DNA of 64,000 bases, taken from assembly GCF_029689945.1 (NCBI RefSeq), contig NZ_CP121451.1, positions 372,001-436,000 on the forward strand. Reading direction: 5' to 3'. Positions 39,315 through 48,825 of the stretch are shown here, piece by piece (position 1 is the first letter of the stretch; each line of letters opens with the position of its first letter). Below the pieces are notes generated by a model. The model ran no database searches. It was not told the origin of the DNA and saw only the letters and a list, made by a program, of their open reading frames with translations. The translations under genes were made by a program, and so were the position numbers. The stretch is from Paenibacillus amylolyticus. Lineage in GTDB: Bacteria > Bacillota > Bacilli > Paenibacillales > Paenibacillaceae.

Positions 39315-39594
39315 TTGTTCACTTTATGTAAAAAACCGCTCTACAACTTGATTTGCAAACGATTTCAGTTAAAAGTATTACACTCTACATTTGAAAATTT
39401 TTGCCAAATTTCGGTGATAAAACTCGATTTATTGGTGATTTTTCTCACATTCGAAACATGCGCTATTATGCAAAAGAAAGAGCCGATTTTATGGAAAACC
39501 TCTTCCATACCGATTCAGAAAAACAAGCCTATCGCTCCATACCGCTACTTTCAGCCTCAATACAGCATGGAGCATTCCTTCGAGCGTTAAATTC
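39315..39594. other. AT-rich intergenic region upstream of the caa3 promoter
   Basis: Between the ResD-like box and the methionine aminopeptidase stop I see only AT-rich sequence. The plus-strand frame at 39315-39590 lacks a ribosome site and a recognisable fold. Confidence 0.5.
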
Positions 39595-39620
39595 ATGTCC
39601 TCTTATTCACTGACTGCTTC

Positions 39621-40382
39621 TCATGTGCCATTGGTCAGAATCAGGGGGCCATCTCCAGTAATCGCAACCGTATGCTCATACTGTACTCCCCAGCTGCCAT
39701 CTACCGTCCTTACCGTCCAGCCGTCTTCATCCCAAACAACAGCCCCGGAACTGCCCTTTGTAAAGATGGGTTCTATGGTAATGACCATTCCCTCGGTAAG
39801 CATCGTGCCTGTTCTGCGCTTGCCGTATGGCAGCACATTGGGCGGTTCATGAATATATTGGCCAATGCCATGACCGATGAGGGGTTTCACAATTCCATAA
39901 CGATATAGCCTGGCTGTCCGTTCAATGGCACTTCCAATATCTCCGAGGGTATTCCCCGGTACGGCTTGGGCAATCGCCCGCTCAAGTGCCTTCTCCGTGC
40001 GTCTCATCAGCTTGCGAATGGATCTGCCCGTTTCACCAATGCCATATGTCCAGGCGGAGTCAGCAAGCCAGCCATCTTTGTTTACCACCATATCAATGGT
40101 CACGACATCTCCACTCGTCAGCTCCTCAGCTCCCGGAAATCCGTGGCAGACCACATCATTGACAGAGGCACACGTCGCGTACGGATATCCTTTATACCCT
40201 TTTTGCTCCGGTGTAGCCCCATGTACTGCCAGAAACTCTTCCACCCGCTCGTTGATCTCCGCTGTTGTGATCCCGGGTATCATCCACTGCTCAATATGCT
40301 GGTGACAACTTCGCAATATTCGTCCAGCTTCGCGCATGTAGCCAATCTCTTCTTTGGTTTTCAAAATAGGGTCCACATGCAT
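39621..40382 (-). CDS. map: Methionine aminopeptidase, type I
   Basis: A 253-residue enzyme that removes N-terminal methionine from new proteins. It shows the pita-bread landmarks: GYKGYPYATCASVNDVVCHG (substrate histidine), the metal aspartates in TIDMVVNKDGWLADSAWTY, GHGIGQYIHEPPNVLPYG (metal histidine), ITIEPIF (metal glutamate) and YEHTVAI (last glutamate). No N-terminal zinc-finger extension, as usual for bacterial MAP. It is not in the usual secY-adk-map order, so it may be the second copy (compare YflG of Bacillus). Confidence 0.94.
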   Translation of the reverse strand: MHVDPILKTKEEIGYMREAGRILRSCHQHIEQWMIPGITTAEINERVEEFLAVHGATPEQKGYKGYPYATCASVNDVVCHGFPGAEELTSGDVVTIDMVVNKDGWLADSAWTYGIGETGRSIRKLMRRTEKALERAIAQAVPGNTLGDIGSAIERTARLYRYGIVKPLIGHGIGQYIHEPPNVLPYGKRRTGTMLTEGMVITIEPIFTKGSSGAVVWDEDGWTVRTVDGSWGVQYEHTVAITGDGPLILTNGT

Positions 40383-40431
40383 TCATCCTTCCCGCTGTAG
40401 GTGTACTTCCATATATATGCAGCAGGAACGC

Positions 40432-40472
40432 AAAAAAACCGCCTGCCGGAGCTTATCGCCCGAGAGACGGTT
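40432..40472 (-). terminator. Terminator of the 62-aa gene
   Basis: AACCG.CT..CGG / CCG..AG.CGGTT stem followed by seven T residues on the minus strand. Confidence 0.8.
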
Positions 40473-40514
40473 CTATTCATTATCGGAACAGTATAATCAG
40501 AGTTGTGTGTTGTT

Positions 40515-40703
40515 TCAGGACACGGAAGAATCCATCTTGACAAGCTCATGCTCAACCACAGAAGTCAACTCTTCCTCGTATCCACCCGTAATCCGGTATT
40601 TTCTCACGTACTCCTTCACGAATTTTTTTGGATCTTTAGGACGGAAAATCCGAGTCATTTCCCTCAAACTTTCTTTGACCTCATTGTGACCTTTCGTTGC
40701 CAT
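40515..40703 (-). CDS. Hypothetical 62-aa charged protein
   Basis: A GGGAGGGAATTACA site directly precedes the ATG and a strong terminator follows, so this small frame is likely translated. The product is basic at the start (TKGHNEVKESLREMTRIFRP) and ends acidic, with a predicted helix-loop-helix (KKFVKEYVRKYRITGGYEEE). I recognise no family. The long leader (about 200 bases) contains a TAAAGCttGCTTTA hairpin and another imperfect hairpin, so expression may be controlled after transcription starts. Confidence 0.65.
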   Translation of the reverse strand: MATKGHNEVKESLREMTRIFRPKDPKKFVKEYVRKYRITGGYEEELTSVVEHELVKMDSSVS

Positions 40704-41102
40704 TGTAATTCCCTCCCAAAACGTTGAAAGTGAATGCTCCGTTTAGAGAATGCCGAATAAGTCTTAAATGCCATCCATGAAGTTGTGTGCGCGGCTTAAA
40801 GCAAGCTTTAGGTCGGGAACCTCGCTAGAAAGCAAGTACCTGACACTATAAATACCCGATATGATTCGAATTGAATCATAATCTTATTGTAGCATATTCG
40901 GAAGTATCTTACGACTTGACGATTTCCTCTAATTAAATATAACGGTTTTCATGCCCAAAAAGTTTAATTCCGAATCATATGTTATGAATGCCGCCATTCT
41001 ATACGGATTAATATATCCAGCATAACACTGAACTATTCGGGGGATATTATCACGGACAACCCATACAGTTAAATTACTGGTATCCAAAGGAGGCGCCGTT
41101 TC
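40704..41102. other. Divergent intergenic region with hairpins
   Basis: It contains the leader of the 62-aa gene (hairpins near 40797-40812 and 40820-40856) and the promoter region of the plus-strand gene at 41103. No coding signal was found. Confidence 0.5.
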
Positions 41103-41382
41103 ATGGAACGCAAAGAACAGGATATGCCTGCCCCTTTCACATGAAAAGGTGGAAGTAGACGGAGTATATATCAACGAAGCTGGACGTGAGGAACATCTGC
41201 ACAGAGGACAACACTTTCCGGCAGATCCCGTTCTCGGCAAGTCAGAATGGAAGCTGACGGAGTATGCTTTTGACAATCACCATGATGGACGTACCGATGA
41301 ACGATTGGTTCCCAAAGAAAACGATACGGATAAAATGGGCAAGATCACCAACCCTCGCAGACAGATCGAAGGCGGAAGATAA
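41103..41382 (+). CDS. Hypothetical protein, about 93 aa (one apparent frameshift)
   Basis: A strong AAAGGAGG site precedes the ATG at 41103 (MERKEQDMPAPF), but that frame stops at once. Another frame, EVDGVYINEAGREEHLHRGQ continuing FPADPVLGKSEWKL, runs to 41382. The pieces join if two bases are added in the CCCC-TTT stretch at 41130-41137 (or one base removed), giving PFSHEKVEVDGV. The protein is hydrophilic and ends GKITNPRRQIEGGR. I know of no function. Confidence 0.55.
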
Positions 41383-41476
41383 TATCGATTGTTTTGGTCG
41401 TCAGATCAATTCACCGGTTCAGTTCTGTCCACCTCCTACATAGCCTAGTAAAAAAGGTTAAAGGAGGCTGGACCGG

Positions 41477-41815
41477 ATGTCACCCATGAAATCGTCTAGC
41501 GGTCTGGATGAAAATATTGCCGGTATGCTGTGTTATCTATTTACCTTTATAGGTGGCATTGTCTTTCTTGCGGTAGAGAAGCGGAGTCGGTTTGTGTTAT
41601 TTCATGCGCTGCAATCCGTAACCGTCTTTGGCATCATTATGGTTGGACATGTATTATCGACTTTTCTTCCGTTATTTGGGCCACTGGTGGCATCCTTGTT
41701 ATCCCTGCTCGGTGTGGTGGTCTGGCTCATCATGGTGATCACAAGCCTGCAAGGGAAATGGCTAAAGCTGCCGTGGGTTGGCGATTTTGCAGAAAAACAG
41801 ATGCGTCATCTGTAA
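41477..41815 (+). CDS. DUF4870 (Tic20-like) membrane protein, 112 aa
   Basis: The 112 residues form three to four membrane helices: ENIAGMLCYLFTFIGGIVFL, then EKRSRFVLFHALQSVTVFGI and VASLLSLLGVVVWLIMVITS, ending LPWVGDFAEKQ. The F-x-x-x-EKRSRFVLFHALQS segment is the DUF4870 hallmark. The function is unknown; some relatives are Tic20-like. AAAGGAGG is placed 9 bases before the ATG. A plus-strand terminator follows at 41836-41881. It may share a transcript with the hypothetical gene upstream (94-bp gap). Confidence 0.85.
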   Translation: MSPMKSSSGLDENIAGMLCYLFTFIGGIVFLAVEKRSRFVLFHALQSVTVFGIIMVGHVLSTFLPLFGPLVASLLSLLGVVVWLIMVITSLQGKWLKLPWVGDFAEKQMRHL

Positions 41816-41835
41816 TTTCAAAAAACATGAGCATA

Positions 41836-41881
41836 AAAAGACGATCCATCCCCTTTCAAACGGGGTGTGGATCGTCTTTTG
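41836..41881 (+). terminator. Rho-independent terminator of the DUF4870 gene
   Basis: AAAAGACGATCCATCCCC pairs with GGGGTGTGGATCGTCTTTT; a T tract ends it. Confidence 0.9.
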
Positions 41882-42028
41882 CTTGTTTTTAAAAAGATAT
41901 TTCAAGCCTCAACTGTTCTTCGATGTTTCGCATGTAAAGGTGACTTGTTCATGTGATTGAACATTCACAACATAAATGATGTATGTTATAAACCATTCAT
42001 GCTGTATATCACCATGCATTAACCTGCT

Positions 42029-42069
42029 TAACTGTTCATCTTGTTAAGGGTACCTTCTAAACAGTTAAC
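42029..42069. repeat. Nine-bp inverted repeat downstream of pbuX
   Basis: TTAACTGTT and AACAGTTAA flank about 22 bases. It could be a hairpin or an operator; no clear T tract. Confidence 0.4.
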
Positions 42070-42106
42070 ATAACAATCATGCTGGGCGATAGGCCCAATC
42101 GGGCTG

Positions 42107-43468
42107 TTAAGCCGACTTGCCTGTCTCTCCAAGAATGGCATCCGCCTGTTGTTCAGCCATCTTGGCAGCTGTTTCCTGAGTACCCAAACCGTTGAACAGC
42201 AGATTCATGAAGATCGCCGTGAAGCTGCCTGCGATGATACCGTTGCCGAGCATAATCTGAGCCCAGTCCGGTGCACCAGCGAACAACTCAGGTACAACGG
42301 TAACCCCCAGTCCCATGCCTACTGAACAAGCGATGACAAACAGATTCTCATGTCGGTTCAGATCGACCTGACTGCCGATAATCCGGATACCGGATGATAC
42401 GACCATGCCGAACAAGGCCACCATGGCTCCGCCAAGCACTGCAGTTGGAACAAGCTGTGCCAGCGCCGCAATCTTCGGTACAAATCCGATGACCACCAGG
42501 AGTCCACCAGCCACCACAATGACATCACGTGTCTTCACACGTGTCATCTGTACCAGCCCTACATTTTGCGAGTACGTTGTATACGGGAATGAGTTAAAAA
42601 TACCGCCTAGGACAATGGCCAGACCCTCCGCACGATAACCACGGGCCAGATCCTTGGAGGACAGGTCCTTGTCCAGAATTTTGCCCAAAGCCATAAATAC
42701 GCCCGTGGATTCGGCCACGCTGACAATCGCCACCAGGATCATCGTAAGAATCGGTACAATCTCAAAGGTTGGTCTGCCGAAGTAGAACGGCTGCACAACA
42801 TGGAACCAGCTTGCGTCGCGAATAGGTGCAAAATTAACCTCGCCCATCAATCCTGCTGCCACCGTACCAACGAGCAAACCAATCAGGACCGAGATGGAAC
42901 GAATGAATCCGGTTGTGAAACGAGTCATCAGGATGATAAAGACCAGTACACCGAAACCAAGCAACAGGTTCGTTCCACTACCAAAGTCCGGCTGGCCCTG
43001 ACCGCCACCCAGATCATGGAAAGCAACCGGGATCAGCGTCAGACCAATAATGGTCACAACGGAACCTGTCACGACAGGAGGGAATAGCCTGATCAGCTTC
43101 CCAAAGAGACCAGAGAAGATCAATACGAACAACCCTGAAGCGATAATCGCCCCGTAAATGGCAGATACACCACTGTTCATCCCAATCAGAATCATCGGAG
43201 ACACGGCCTGGAATGCACAACCAAGCATGACTGGTAGCCCTACACCGAAATATTTATTTCCCCATACCTGAAGCAGTGTAGCCACACCACAGGCGAGCAG
43301 GTCAATGGCAATGAGATAGGTTAATTGTTCCTGTGTAAAGCCCAGTGCTTTACTCACGATCAGCGGAACGACAACGGCTCCTGCATACATGGCAAGCACA
43401 TGTTGAAGTCCGAGCGAGAAGGTTTTGATTGGATGCCGGTGCCGCTGAAAAATACGTTCGCGTGCCAT
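42107..43468 (-). CDS. pbuX: Xanthine/uracil-type nucleobase permease
   Basis: A 453-residue carrier of the NCS2 family with about twelve to fourteen helices. Family marks seen: SLGLQHVLAMYAGAVVVPLI, AFQAVSPMILIGMN, PPVVTGSVVTIIGLTLIPVA, SVAESTGVFMALGKI and NSFPYTTYSQNVGLVQMT with the key glutamine. These match xanthine permeases (PbuX). It starts 1 base after the xpt stop, after GGAGGG, so xpt-pbuX is one operon, controlled by the purine riboswitch upstream. The longer frame from 43510 is not supported by a ribosome site. Confidence 0.94.
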   Translation of the reverse strand: MARERIFQRHRHPIKTFSLGLQHVLAMYAGAVVVPLIVSKALGFTQEQLTYLIAIDLLACGVATLLQVWGNKYFGVGLPVMLGCAFQAVSPMILIGMNSGVSAIYGAIIASGLFVLIFSGLFGKLIRLFPPVVTGSVVTIIGLTLIPVAFHDLGGGQGQPDFGSGTNLLLGFGVLVFIILMTRFTTGFIRSISVLIGLLVGTVAAGLMGEVNFAPIRDASWFHVVQPFYFGRPTFEIVPILTMILVAIVSVAESTGVFMALGKILDKDLSSKDLARGYRAEGLAIVLGGIFNSFPYTTYSQNVGLVQMTRVKTRDVIVVAGGLLVVIGFVPKIAALAQLVPTAVLGGAMVALFGMVVSSGIRIIGSQVDLNRHENLFVIACSVGMGLGVTVVPELFAGAPDWAQIMLGNGIIAGSFTAIFMNLLFNGLGTQETAAKMAEQQADAILGETGKSA

Positions 43469-43469
43469 A

Positions 43470-44092
<623 letters not shown>

Positions 44093-44117
44093 TTACACGC
44101 TCTTTCAATCGATGGGT

Positions 44118-44168
44118 AAAAAACAAAAAGCCCGCCTTTTCACACGCTGCGGAATAACCGGAGGCGGG
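44118..44168 (-). terminator. Riboswitch-controlled terminator upstream of xpt
   Basis: CCCGCCT / AGGCGGG stem with a long loop and a T-rich tail on the minus strand, 62 bases before xpt. Its 5' arm overlaps TCTTTCCCG, which is the exact complement of CGGGAAAGA in the aptamer P1 3' strand. Confidence 0.8.
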
Positions 44169-44364
44169 AAAGACGGACTTGTACATATGGACAAGCCGTA
44201 TGGATGCTGCAAATGTACTGGAGGGATATTCGAGCAGGAGTTCACTCCTGACACGTCAAACGCCAAACAGCTATCCAGGATCGGATGTGAAGGTACCTGA
44301 ATCTGCTTTTCAAGCAAACTGTCTGAGAATGGTCTCATGCCAGCCCTATCATAATGTTGCAGCA

Positions 44365-44440
44365 TCTTTCCCGTAGTCCGATCATTCCGGTGATCGGGTA
44401 GAGACATGCAGGCCTATTCCTGCACATATACGAGTAACGG
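44365..44440 (-). promoter_or_regulatory. Purine (guanine/xanthine-type) riboswitch aptamer
   Basis: The minus strand reads the G-box pattern: ACTCGTATAT, a TGCAGG..CCTGCA hairpin, GTCTCTACCC, a GATCACC..ATGATC hairpin and GACTACGGG. The base that pairs with the ligand is C (GACTAC, not GATTAC), so the ligand is guanine-like. It precedes xpt-pbuX; ligand should favour the terminator and stop transcription. Confidence 0.9.
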
Positions 44441-44723
44441 CATATTAAATTTTTGGCTCCATGATTCGTTACAATGTATGATCGCGAACCTGAATGTAAA
44501 AGGTTATACATAACTGACAATGTTAGAAGTATACCGAATCGGCGGCGTGAAATAAAGAAGTATTTTCATGGAAGTTGCGGAAACTTGTTTTAATTTGCAA
44601 ACAGGGGGTGATTGGAATGTATTTTTTATGTACAATATGAGAACGGAAGCGCGGAACCGAACGGAGAATGGATGGAACCGCGGCCTACATTTTCAATTAA
44701 ATGATCAAAGGAGATATGCAGAC

Positions 44724-45218
44724 ATGAAAGGCGTACTTAAAGAATTCAAGGAATTTGCCGTTCGCGGCAACGTCATCGATCTGGCGGTCGGTGTCATTAT
44801 TGGGGCTGCTTTTGGTAAAATCGTCACATCCCTTGTGAATGATATCATCATGCCTCCGGTAGGGAAACTGCTGGGCGGAATTGACTTCAGTCAGAAAATC
44901 ATCAATCTGGATGGGGATATCAAAACAGCAAACGGACAGGACATCACCACTCTAGCTCAAGCCAACGAAGCCGGGGCTACCGTGATTGCTTATGGACAGT
45001 TCATCAACGTCATGATTGATTTTCTGATCGTTGCATTCTGTATCTTCATGCTTGTGAAAGGCATCAACTATCTCAAAAGCAAAGAACACAAAAAGCCCGA
45101 GCCGCAAAAAACGACCAAGGCTTGCAAGTATTGCCTATCTGAAATTCCAGCTGCGGCTACCCGCTGCTCGCACTGTACTTCAGAGCTTGAAGCAGAAGGA
45201 AGCGGCGCAACGGCTTAA
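44724..45218 (+). CDS. mscL: Large-conductance mechanosensitive channel with a C-terminal zinc ribbon
   Basis: The MscL part (about residues 1-122) shows [40 protein letters not shown] (pore helix), [12 protein letters not shown] and [20 protein letters not shown]. It opens under osmotic downshock as a homopentamer. The last about 45 residues, not part of ordinary MscL, contain C-x2-C-x10-C-x2-C ([20 protein letters not shown]), a zinc-ribbon fold, then a short acidic tail. AAAGGAG precedes the ATG at 44724; the frame upstream to 44568 is not supported. A plus-strand terminator follows. Confidence 0.94.
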   Translation: MKGVLKEFKEFAVRGNVIDLAVGVIIGAAFGKIVTSLVNDIIMPPVGKLLGGIDFSQKIINLDGDIKTANGQDITTLAQANEAGATVIAYGQFINVMIDFLIVAFCIFMLVKGINYLKSKEHKKPEPQKTTKACKYCLSEIPAAATRCSHCTSELEAEGSGATA

Positions 45219-45367
45219 CCAAAATCAGCAATTAGAGACTAACCGAGTTGAATGGTTAATATAAGTTCTGATGCAGGGGACAACCTCTTACTTGTTAGCG
45301 TTTATGTATGAAAAGCCGGCTATATGGGCTTCATTAACAATATCATTGCGTAGCTTATAAGGTTAGA

Positions 45368-45397
45368 AGGTTCCACCGTAAGGTGGGGCCTTTTTTT
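45368..45397 (+). terminator. Rho-independent terminator downstream of mscL
   Basis: AGGTTCCACC / GGTGGGGCCT stem with a GTAA loop and seven T residues. Confidence 0.85.
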
Positions 45398-45460
45398 AGC
45401 CTAACATACATGTGTTACACGTCTTCCCCATGAATATCATTCACAGCCATGCTCATGAAA

Positions 45461-45763
45461 CTAGAAACGGCGTGGCAGCAAATGCTCCAGGATCGACTTC
45501 AGATCCTTATCTTCTTTGTAGACTTCTTCCCCGGTATCCAGCTCCGTTACACGAATATATTCAAAGTTGGCCGAAGCATCCAATGGTTTGAACAGCAATT
45601 GGGCCTCATCTTCCAAGCGTACGTTGAATCCCATATCCTTAAACATGGTGGTTAACTGATTGTTAGCGGGTTCCTGACCTTGCCCTACAAATATAAGTCC
45701 TCTAAGACTTTTACGCTCCTGCGGTTGCGGATAAATCACCTGAAAGTGTACAATGCATTCCAT
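45461..45763 (-). CDS. Hypothetical protein, 100 aa
   Basis: AAAGGGGAAC precedes the ATG and the frame is clean. The sequence is soluble and mixed alpha/beta: ECIVHFQVIYPQPQERKSLR, GLIFVGQGQEPANNQLTTMF and FEYIRVTELDTGEEVYKEDK, ending LPRRF. It is convergent with mscL and divergent from the Nudix gene at 45843. I recognise no family and cannot give a function. Confidence 0.65.
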   Translation of the reverse strand: MECIVHFQVIYPQPQERKSLRGLIFVGQGQEPANNQLTTMFKDMGFNVRLEDEAQLLFKPLDASANFEYIRVTELDTGEEVYKEDKDLKSILEHLLPRRF

Positions 45764-45842
45764 ACGATCGTTCCCCTTTCGTTTAAAACATACTTTGTGA
45801 AATTTTGAACTTTAAAAACTGCTATATAAGGAGATACGTTTC

Positions 45843-46496
45843 ATGACCCCAGAACGTTTCGACATTTATGACGATAATCAACATTGGATCGGTACAGCGC
45901 TACGCAGTGAGGTCCATGCCAAAGGATACTGGCACCGTTCATTCCACTGCTGGATCGTGCGTGACGAAGGCGAGCAGCGACAGGTTCTTTTTCAGCGGCG
46001 GCGCGATATCAAGGATACCTTCCCCGGATGTTACGACATTACAGCAGCAGGTCATCTCACCGCAGGTGAACAACTGCAAGACGCTAGTCGTGAGCTGGAG
46101 GAAGAATTGGGTGTACATGTATCTTTCGATGCACTCACCTATCTATTCACGGCTACACAGCAGCTCCAAGGAGAGGTCCGTGGTGTCCCATTCGTCGATC
46201 GGGAATTCAGCGCGGTCTATGGATTATGTCTGAACCAGCCGCTTGAAGCCTACGTTCTTCAGCCCAGCGAGGTGGATAGCCTGTATGAGGTGCCACTGGA
46301 TGATCTGCTCGCCTTATTCCGTAGTGAGATCGACGTCATTCAAGCTACCGGAATCCAGACGCACCCGTCAAACGATCATGCAGCTTATGAACCGGAGCGT
46401 ATCGTTCGCGAGATTCGGGCAACGGAATTTGTGCCTCATGGCACAGCTTATTATATGGACGTGCTGGAGGCCCTGTATCACGTGCCCAAAGACTGA
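45843..46496 (+). CDS. Nudix hydrolase, isopentenyl-diphosphate-isomerase-like subgroup
   Basis: A 217-residue protein with the Nudix motif GHLTAGEQLQDASRELEEEL. The box is one residue shorter between the first glutamate and RE than the classic pattern, as in GHxxAGE..EDGxRELEEELG proteins. The start ERFDIYDDNQHWIGTALRSE resembles IPP-isomerase-type Nudix enzymes. It would hydrolyse a nucleoside-diphosphate-type compound with divalent metal; the substrate is unknown. A bidirectional terminator follows. No close operon partner. Confidence 0.9.
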   Translation: MTPERFDIYDDNQHWIGTALRSEVHAKGYWHRSFHCWIVRDEGEQRQVLFQRRRDIKDTFPGCYDITAAGHLTAGEQLQDASRELEEELGVHVSFDALTYLFTATQQLQGEVRGVPFVDREFSAVYGLCLNQPLEAYVLQPSEVDSLYEVPLDDLLALFRSEIDVIQATGIQTHPSNDHAAYEPERIVREIRATEFVPHGTAYYMDVLEALYHVPKD

Positions 46497-46660
46497 GTGC
46501 CCCAAAGACGGATCATGTCCAGTCCTGTTCAACCCGATCCCGTTCAATCGAATGTTCATAGCTTCATTTTCTCAAAAATAGCATAACTTCATACCTTTAC
46601 TATCGACTTGACTGGAAACAGATGCTGTGACGAACATCACTGTCATGTCTCAAACAACAC

Positions 46661-46693
46661 AAACAGGCGTCTGCCTCGGGGCAGTGCCTGTTT
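46661..46693. terminator. Bidirectional terminator between Nudix and TrmB genes
   Basis: AAACAGGCgTCTGCC pairs with GGCAGtGCCTGTTT around TCGG. It lies between the convergent stops at 46496 and 46783. Confidence 0.85.
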
Positions 46694-46782
46694 GATATAC
46701 ACAGTATTCGTTTTATAAAAAAAGGGATCATATACCGACGTGCTCACTTCAACAGAAGTGGGTTAGCCCAGAGCCAAACTGC

Positions 46783-47588
46783 CTAGCTCCTGTCGCCTTC
46801 TCCTGCAGGGGAGGACCAGTAACGCTTAGAAAGTTCTGCGTATCGGTGCCCATAGCGAGACTCCAGTTCCTCACCCATATCCTGCTCCAGTTCATACAAC
46901 ACCAGCTCTTGTGCAAAATGATTCAGCAGCAGTCCAGTCATGACCGGATGCTCCGTCACCACTGCCTGTGTGGCACATGATTCACCGCGCATGCCCAGCA
47001 TGCACCAGCGCCGATCCACCACCAGAGAGAATTTCCGACCGTTACCTGTGCCATACAAAGGCAATCCCGGCAAAGGAAGCGGCTGATCGAGCATACCCTC
47101 GCCGCCATCACAAGACCATAACAGCCGCACACCGCGAGCCTCAGCCTGTTGTAAGTCATGACGAAGTAATTCTGCCTCTTCACGCCAAACATCTACGACA
47201 ATCTCATGCTGAGCCTCGGCCAATTCACGGCTCAGATTCTCAAACACATTTTTGTCACCCTCCATGTTATAGAAACAGGCTTCTCCGGTTCGCTCTTGGG
47301 CATGCTGCTCTGGACGTAATCCAGAGAGGTACGCATCTGATCGGAGATCATGCGTGTCATCTCTTCAGGCTTCAGCACACTGTACTTCGCGGGCTCTCCC
47401 GGACTACAGCGCAAAAATCCACGCTGTTCCAGCCGTTGCAGGGTCGCATATACATTGGAACGGGACACGCCCAGACGCTTCGCAACCTCATATCCCGAGG
47501 CTGATCCCTGGCGGGCGAGTTCCACCATAATTTTAGATTCCATCTCGGTAAACCCAAGATGACGCAAATGATGCAGCAGTTGGTCCAT
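46783..47588 (-). CDS. TrmB-family transcriptional regulator with a PLD-like sensor domain (one apparent frameshift)
   Basis: The winged helix (residues about 1-70) reads LGFTEMESKIMVELARQGSA, VAKRLGVSRSNVYATLQRLE, then RGFLRCSPGEPAKYSVL. The frame breaks at AAA 47273-47275: one missing T on the coding strand converts SITWRVTK into VFYNMEGDKNVFENLSREL, after which the effector domain continues (QHEIVVDVWREEAELLRHDL, then MLGMRGESCATQAVVTEHPV). The full length would be about 268 residues, normal for TrmB-like regulators of sugar or stress genes. The start is taken at the ATG at 47588; another lies at 47603. A zinc-ribbon gene lies directly upstream. Confidence 0.82.
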
Positions 47589-47655
47589 ATCTCCGTCCCC
47601 CATGCTGTCAGCAACCTGCACTGCCTCACACTGATGCGGCAGAGCTTCTACTGCA

Positions 47656-48477
47656 TCAGATCTGTTCAGCACCGCAGCGCGGGCACCATTTCGAACCTTT
47701 GGGCAGCTCGGCTGCACAAATCTGACAATTCACCATTTCGCGTGATACTTCGGTCTGTACGTCCACCGTGTTCACGACCGGATTATTCTCTTTCCAATAG
47801 CGGATGCGTTCGTCCAGCTCCTGCTGACGCTCGCGTTCCCGTTGCATCTCTTCATCCCTGCGACGTTCCCACTCCGCATCGAACGCTTCCTTCTCTTCCT
47901 GGGTAAACTCGGTACTGTTATACTCCGATTCCGTCTCCAGATCGGCGATGGATGGAATGACCGTGTGATACGGCTCATCTGCCTCCAGTTCCAGTTCAGG
48001 TGGCGCATCGTAGAAGTCCGGCTCCGGACTATGGGTCTGAGTCTGCGCTACAGCTGCCTCCTGTCTCGCAGCTGTGGTCGCTTTTGCAACGCCAGCAGCA
48101 CCGACTGTAGGTGCTGGTGTCTTGAATTCACCCAGCTTGCGCCCACATTTCGGGCAGAAGTTGGCATCCAGGGAAGCGACGTGTCCACACTCGCACAACC
48201 GTTCGTTCTTGAGCTGTGCAATCTTGTTGCGCAAACCATCAATCTCGTCCTGCAATTCGTCGCAGAGCTGCGACAGATCCACCATTTCTTTTTCCGCACG
48301 GGTCATATCCTGTGCCCGATAACCCTCATAGAAGATGCGACCCATATCTGTAAAATGGACTTCCTGCTCCTGTTGCAAGCCCACAATCTGGTTGTTCAGT
48401 TTCCCAATCTCAACGGCGTGCTGGGCACGCTCTGTTGCTTTGTTCGCTCCGTCTTTGATGCGTTGAAGCAGTTTCAT
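47656..48477 (-). CDS. Double zinc-ribbon coiled-coil protein
   Basis: About 273 residues. An N-terminal coiled coil (LLQRIKDGANKATERAQHAV, IGKLNNQIVGLQQEQEVHFT, KEMVDLSQLCDELQDEIDGL) is followed by a first zinc ribbon (CECGHVASLDANFCPKCGRK), a long acidic disordered part and a second ribbon at the end (CQICAAELPKGSKWCPRCGA). No catalytic motif. It may be a scaffold or envelope-associated protein, but the function is unknown. AGGAGG precedes the ATG at 48477 with correct spacing; an ATG 6 bases upstream is too close. The TrmB gene follows after 67 bases. Confidence 0.8.
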   Translation of the reverse strand: MKLLQRIKDGANKATERAQHAVEIGKLNNQIVGLQQEQEVHFTDMGRIFYEGYRAQDMTRAEKEMVDLSQLCDELQDEIDGLRNKIAQLKNERLCECGHVASLDANFCPKCGRKLGEFKTPAPTVGAAGVAKATTAARQEAAVAQTQTHSPEPDFYDAPPELELEADEPYHTVIPSIADLETESEYNSTEFTQEEKEAFDAEWERRRDEEMQRERERQQELDERIRYWKENNPVVNTVDVQTEVSREMVNCQICAAELPKGSKWCPRCGAEQI

Positions 48478-48483
48478 GACCAT

Positions 48484-48818
48484 TCCTCCTCTGTCCCGTC
48501 AAAACCAATATTATCATTTTAGAAGTTTAGTAGAGCACATATTACATCTTTCATGCAAAATGCTCTGGCATATAACTTATACGATATCATGCCAAAAAGT
48601 TGCGTAATCTCGTGCTGTTGCCCGTTTAATACCGATACTGGATGAAATCGGGGGCTTTCGTCAAGACCATACGTTCGGGTATAATGAAGCTTTGACCATA
48701 CTTAACCGCCTGATTAGGCGACTAACTCTATCATACCAATTTACAATGTGATTGTGAAAAGGGCAAATGGTTTACTTTTAGCCGGGATAGTCCTATCCCT
48801 GAATGCATACAGAGGTGG
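48484..48818. other. Divergent intergenic region before the helicase gene
   Basis: About 335 bases. A TATAAT hexamer at 48678-48683 with a weak -35 may be the helicase promoter. No coding signal was seen. Confidence 0.4.
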
Positions 48819-48825
48819 ATGAAAC

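Noticed and set aside
39315..39590. 91-aa plus-strand frame upstream of the caa3 promoter
   Set aside because: No ribosome site, AT-rich composition, overlaps the promoter region.
40929..41276. 115-aa minus-strand frame
   Set aside because: It lies opposite the better supported gene at 41103 and lacks a ribosome site.
44568..44723. N-terminal extension of MscL
   Set aside because: The conserved start [10 protein letters not shown] and the ribosome site place the start at 44724.
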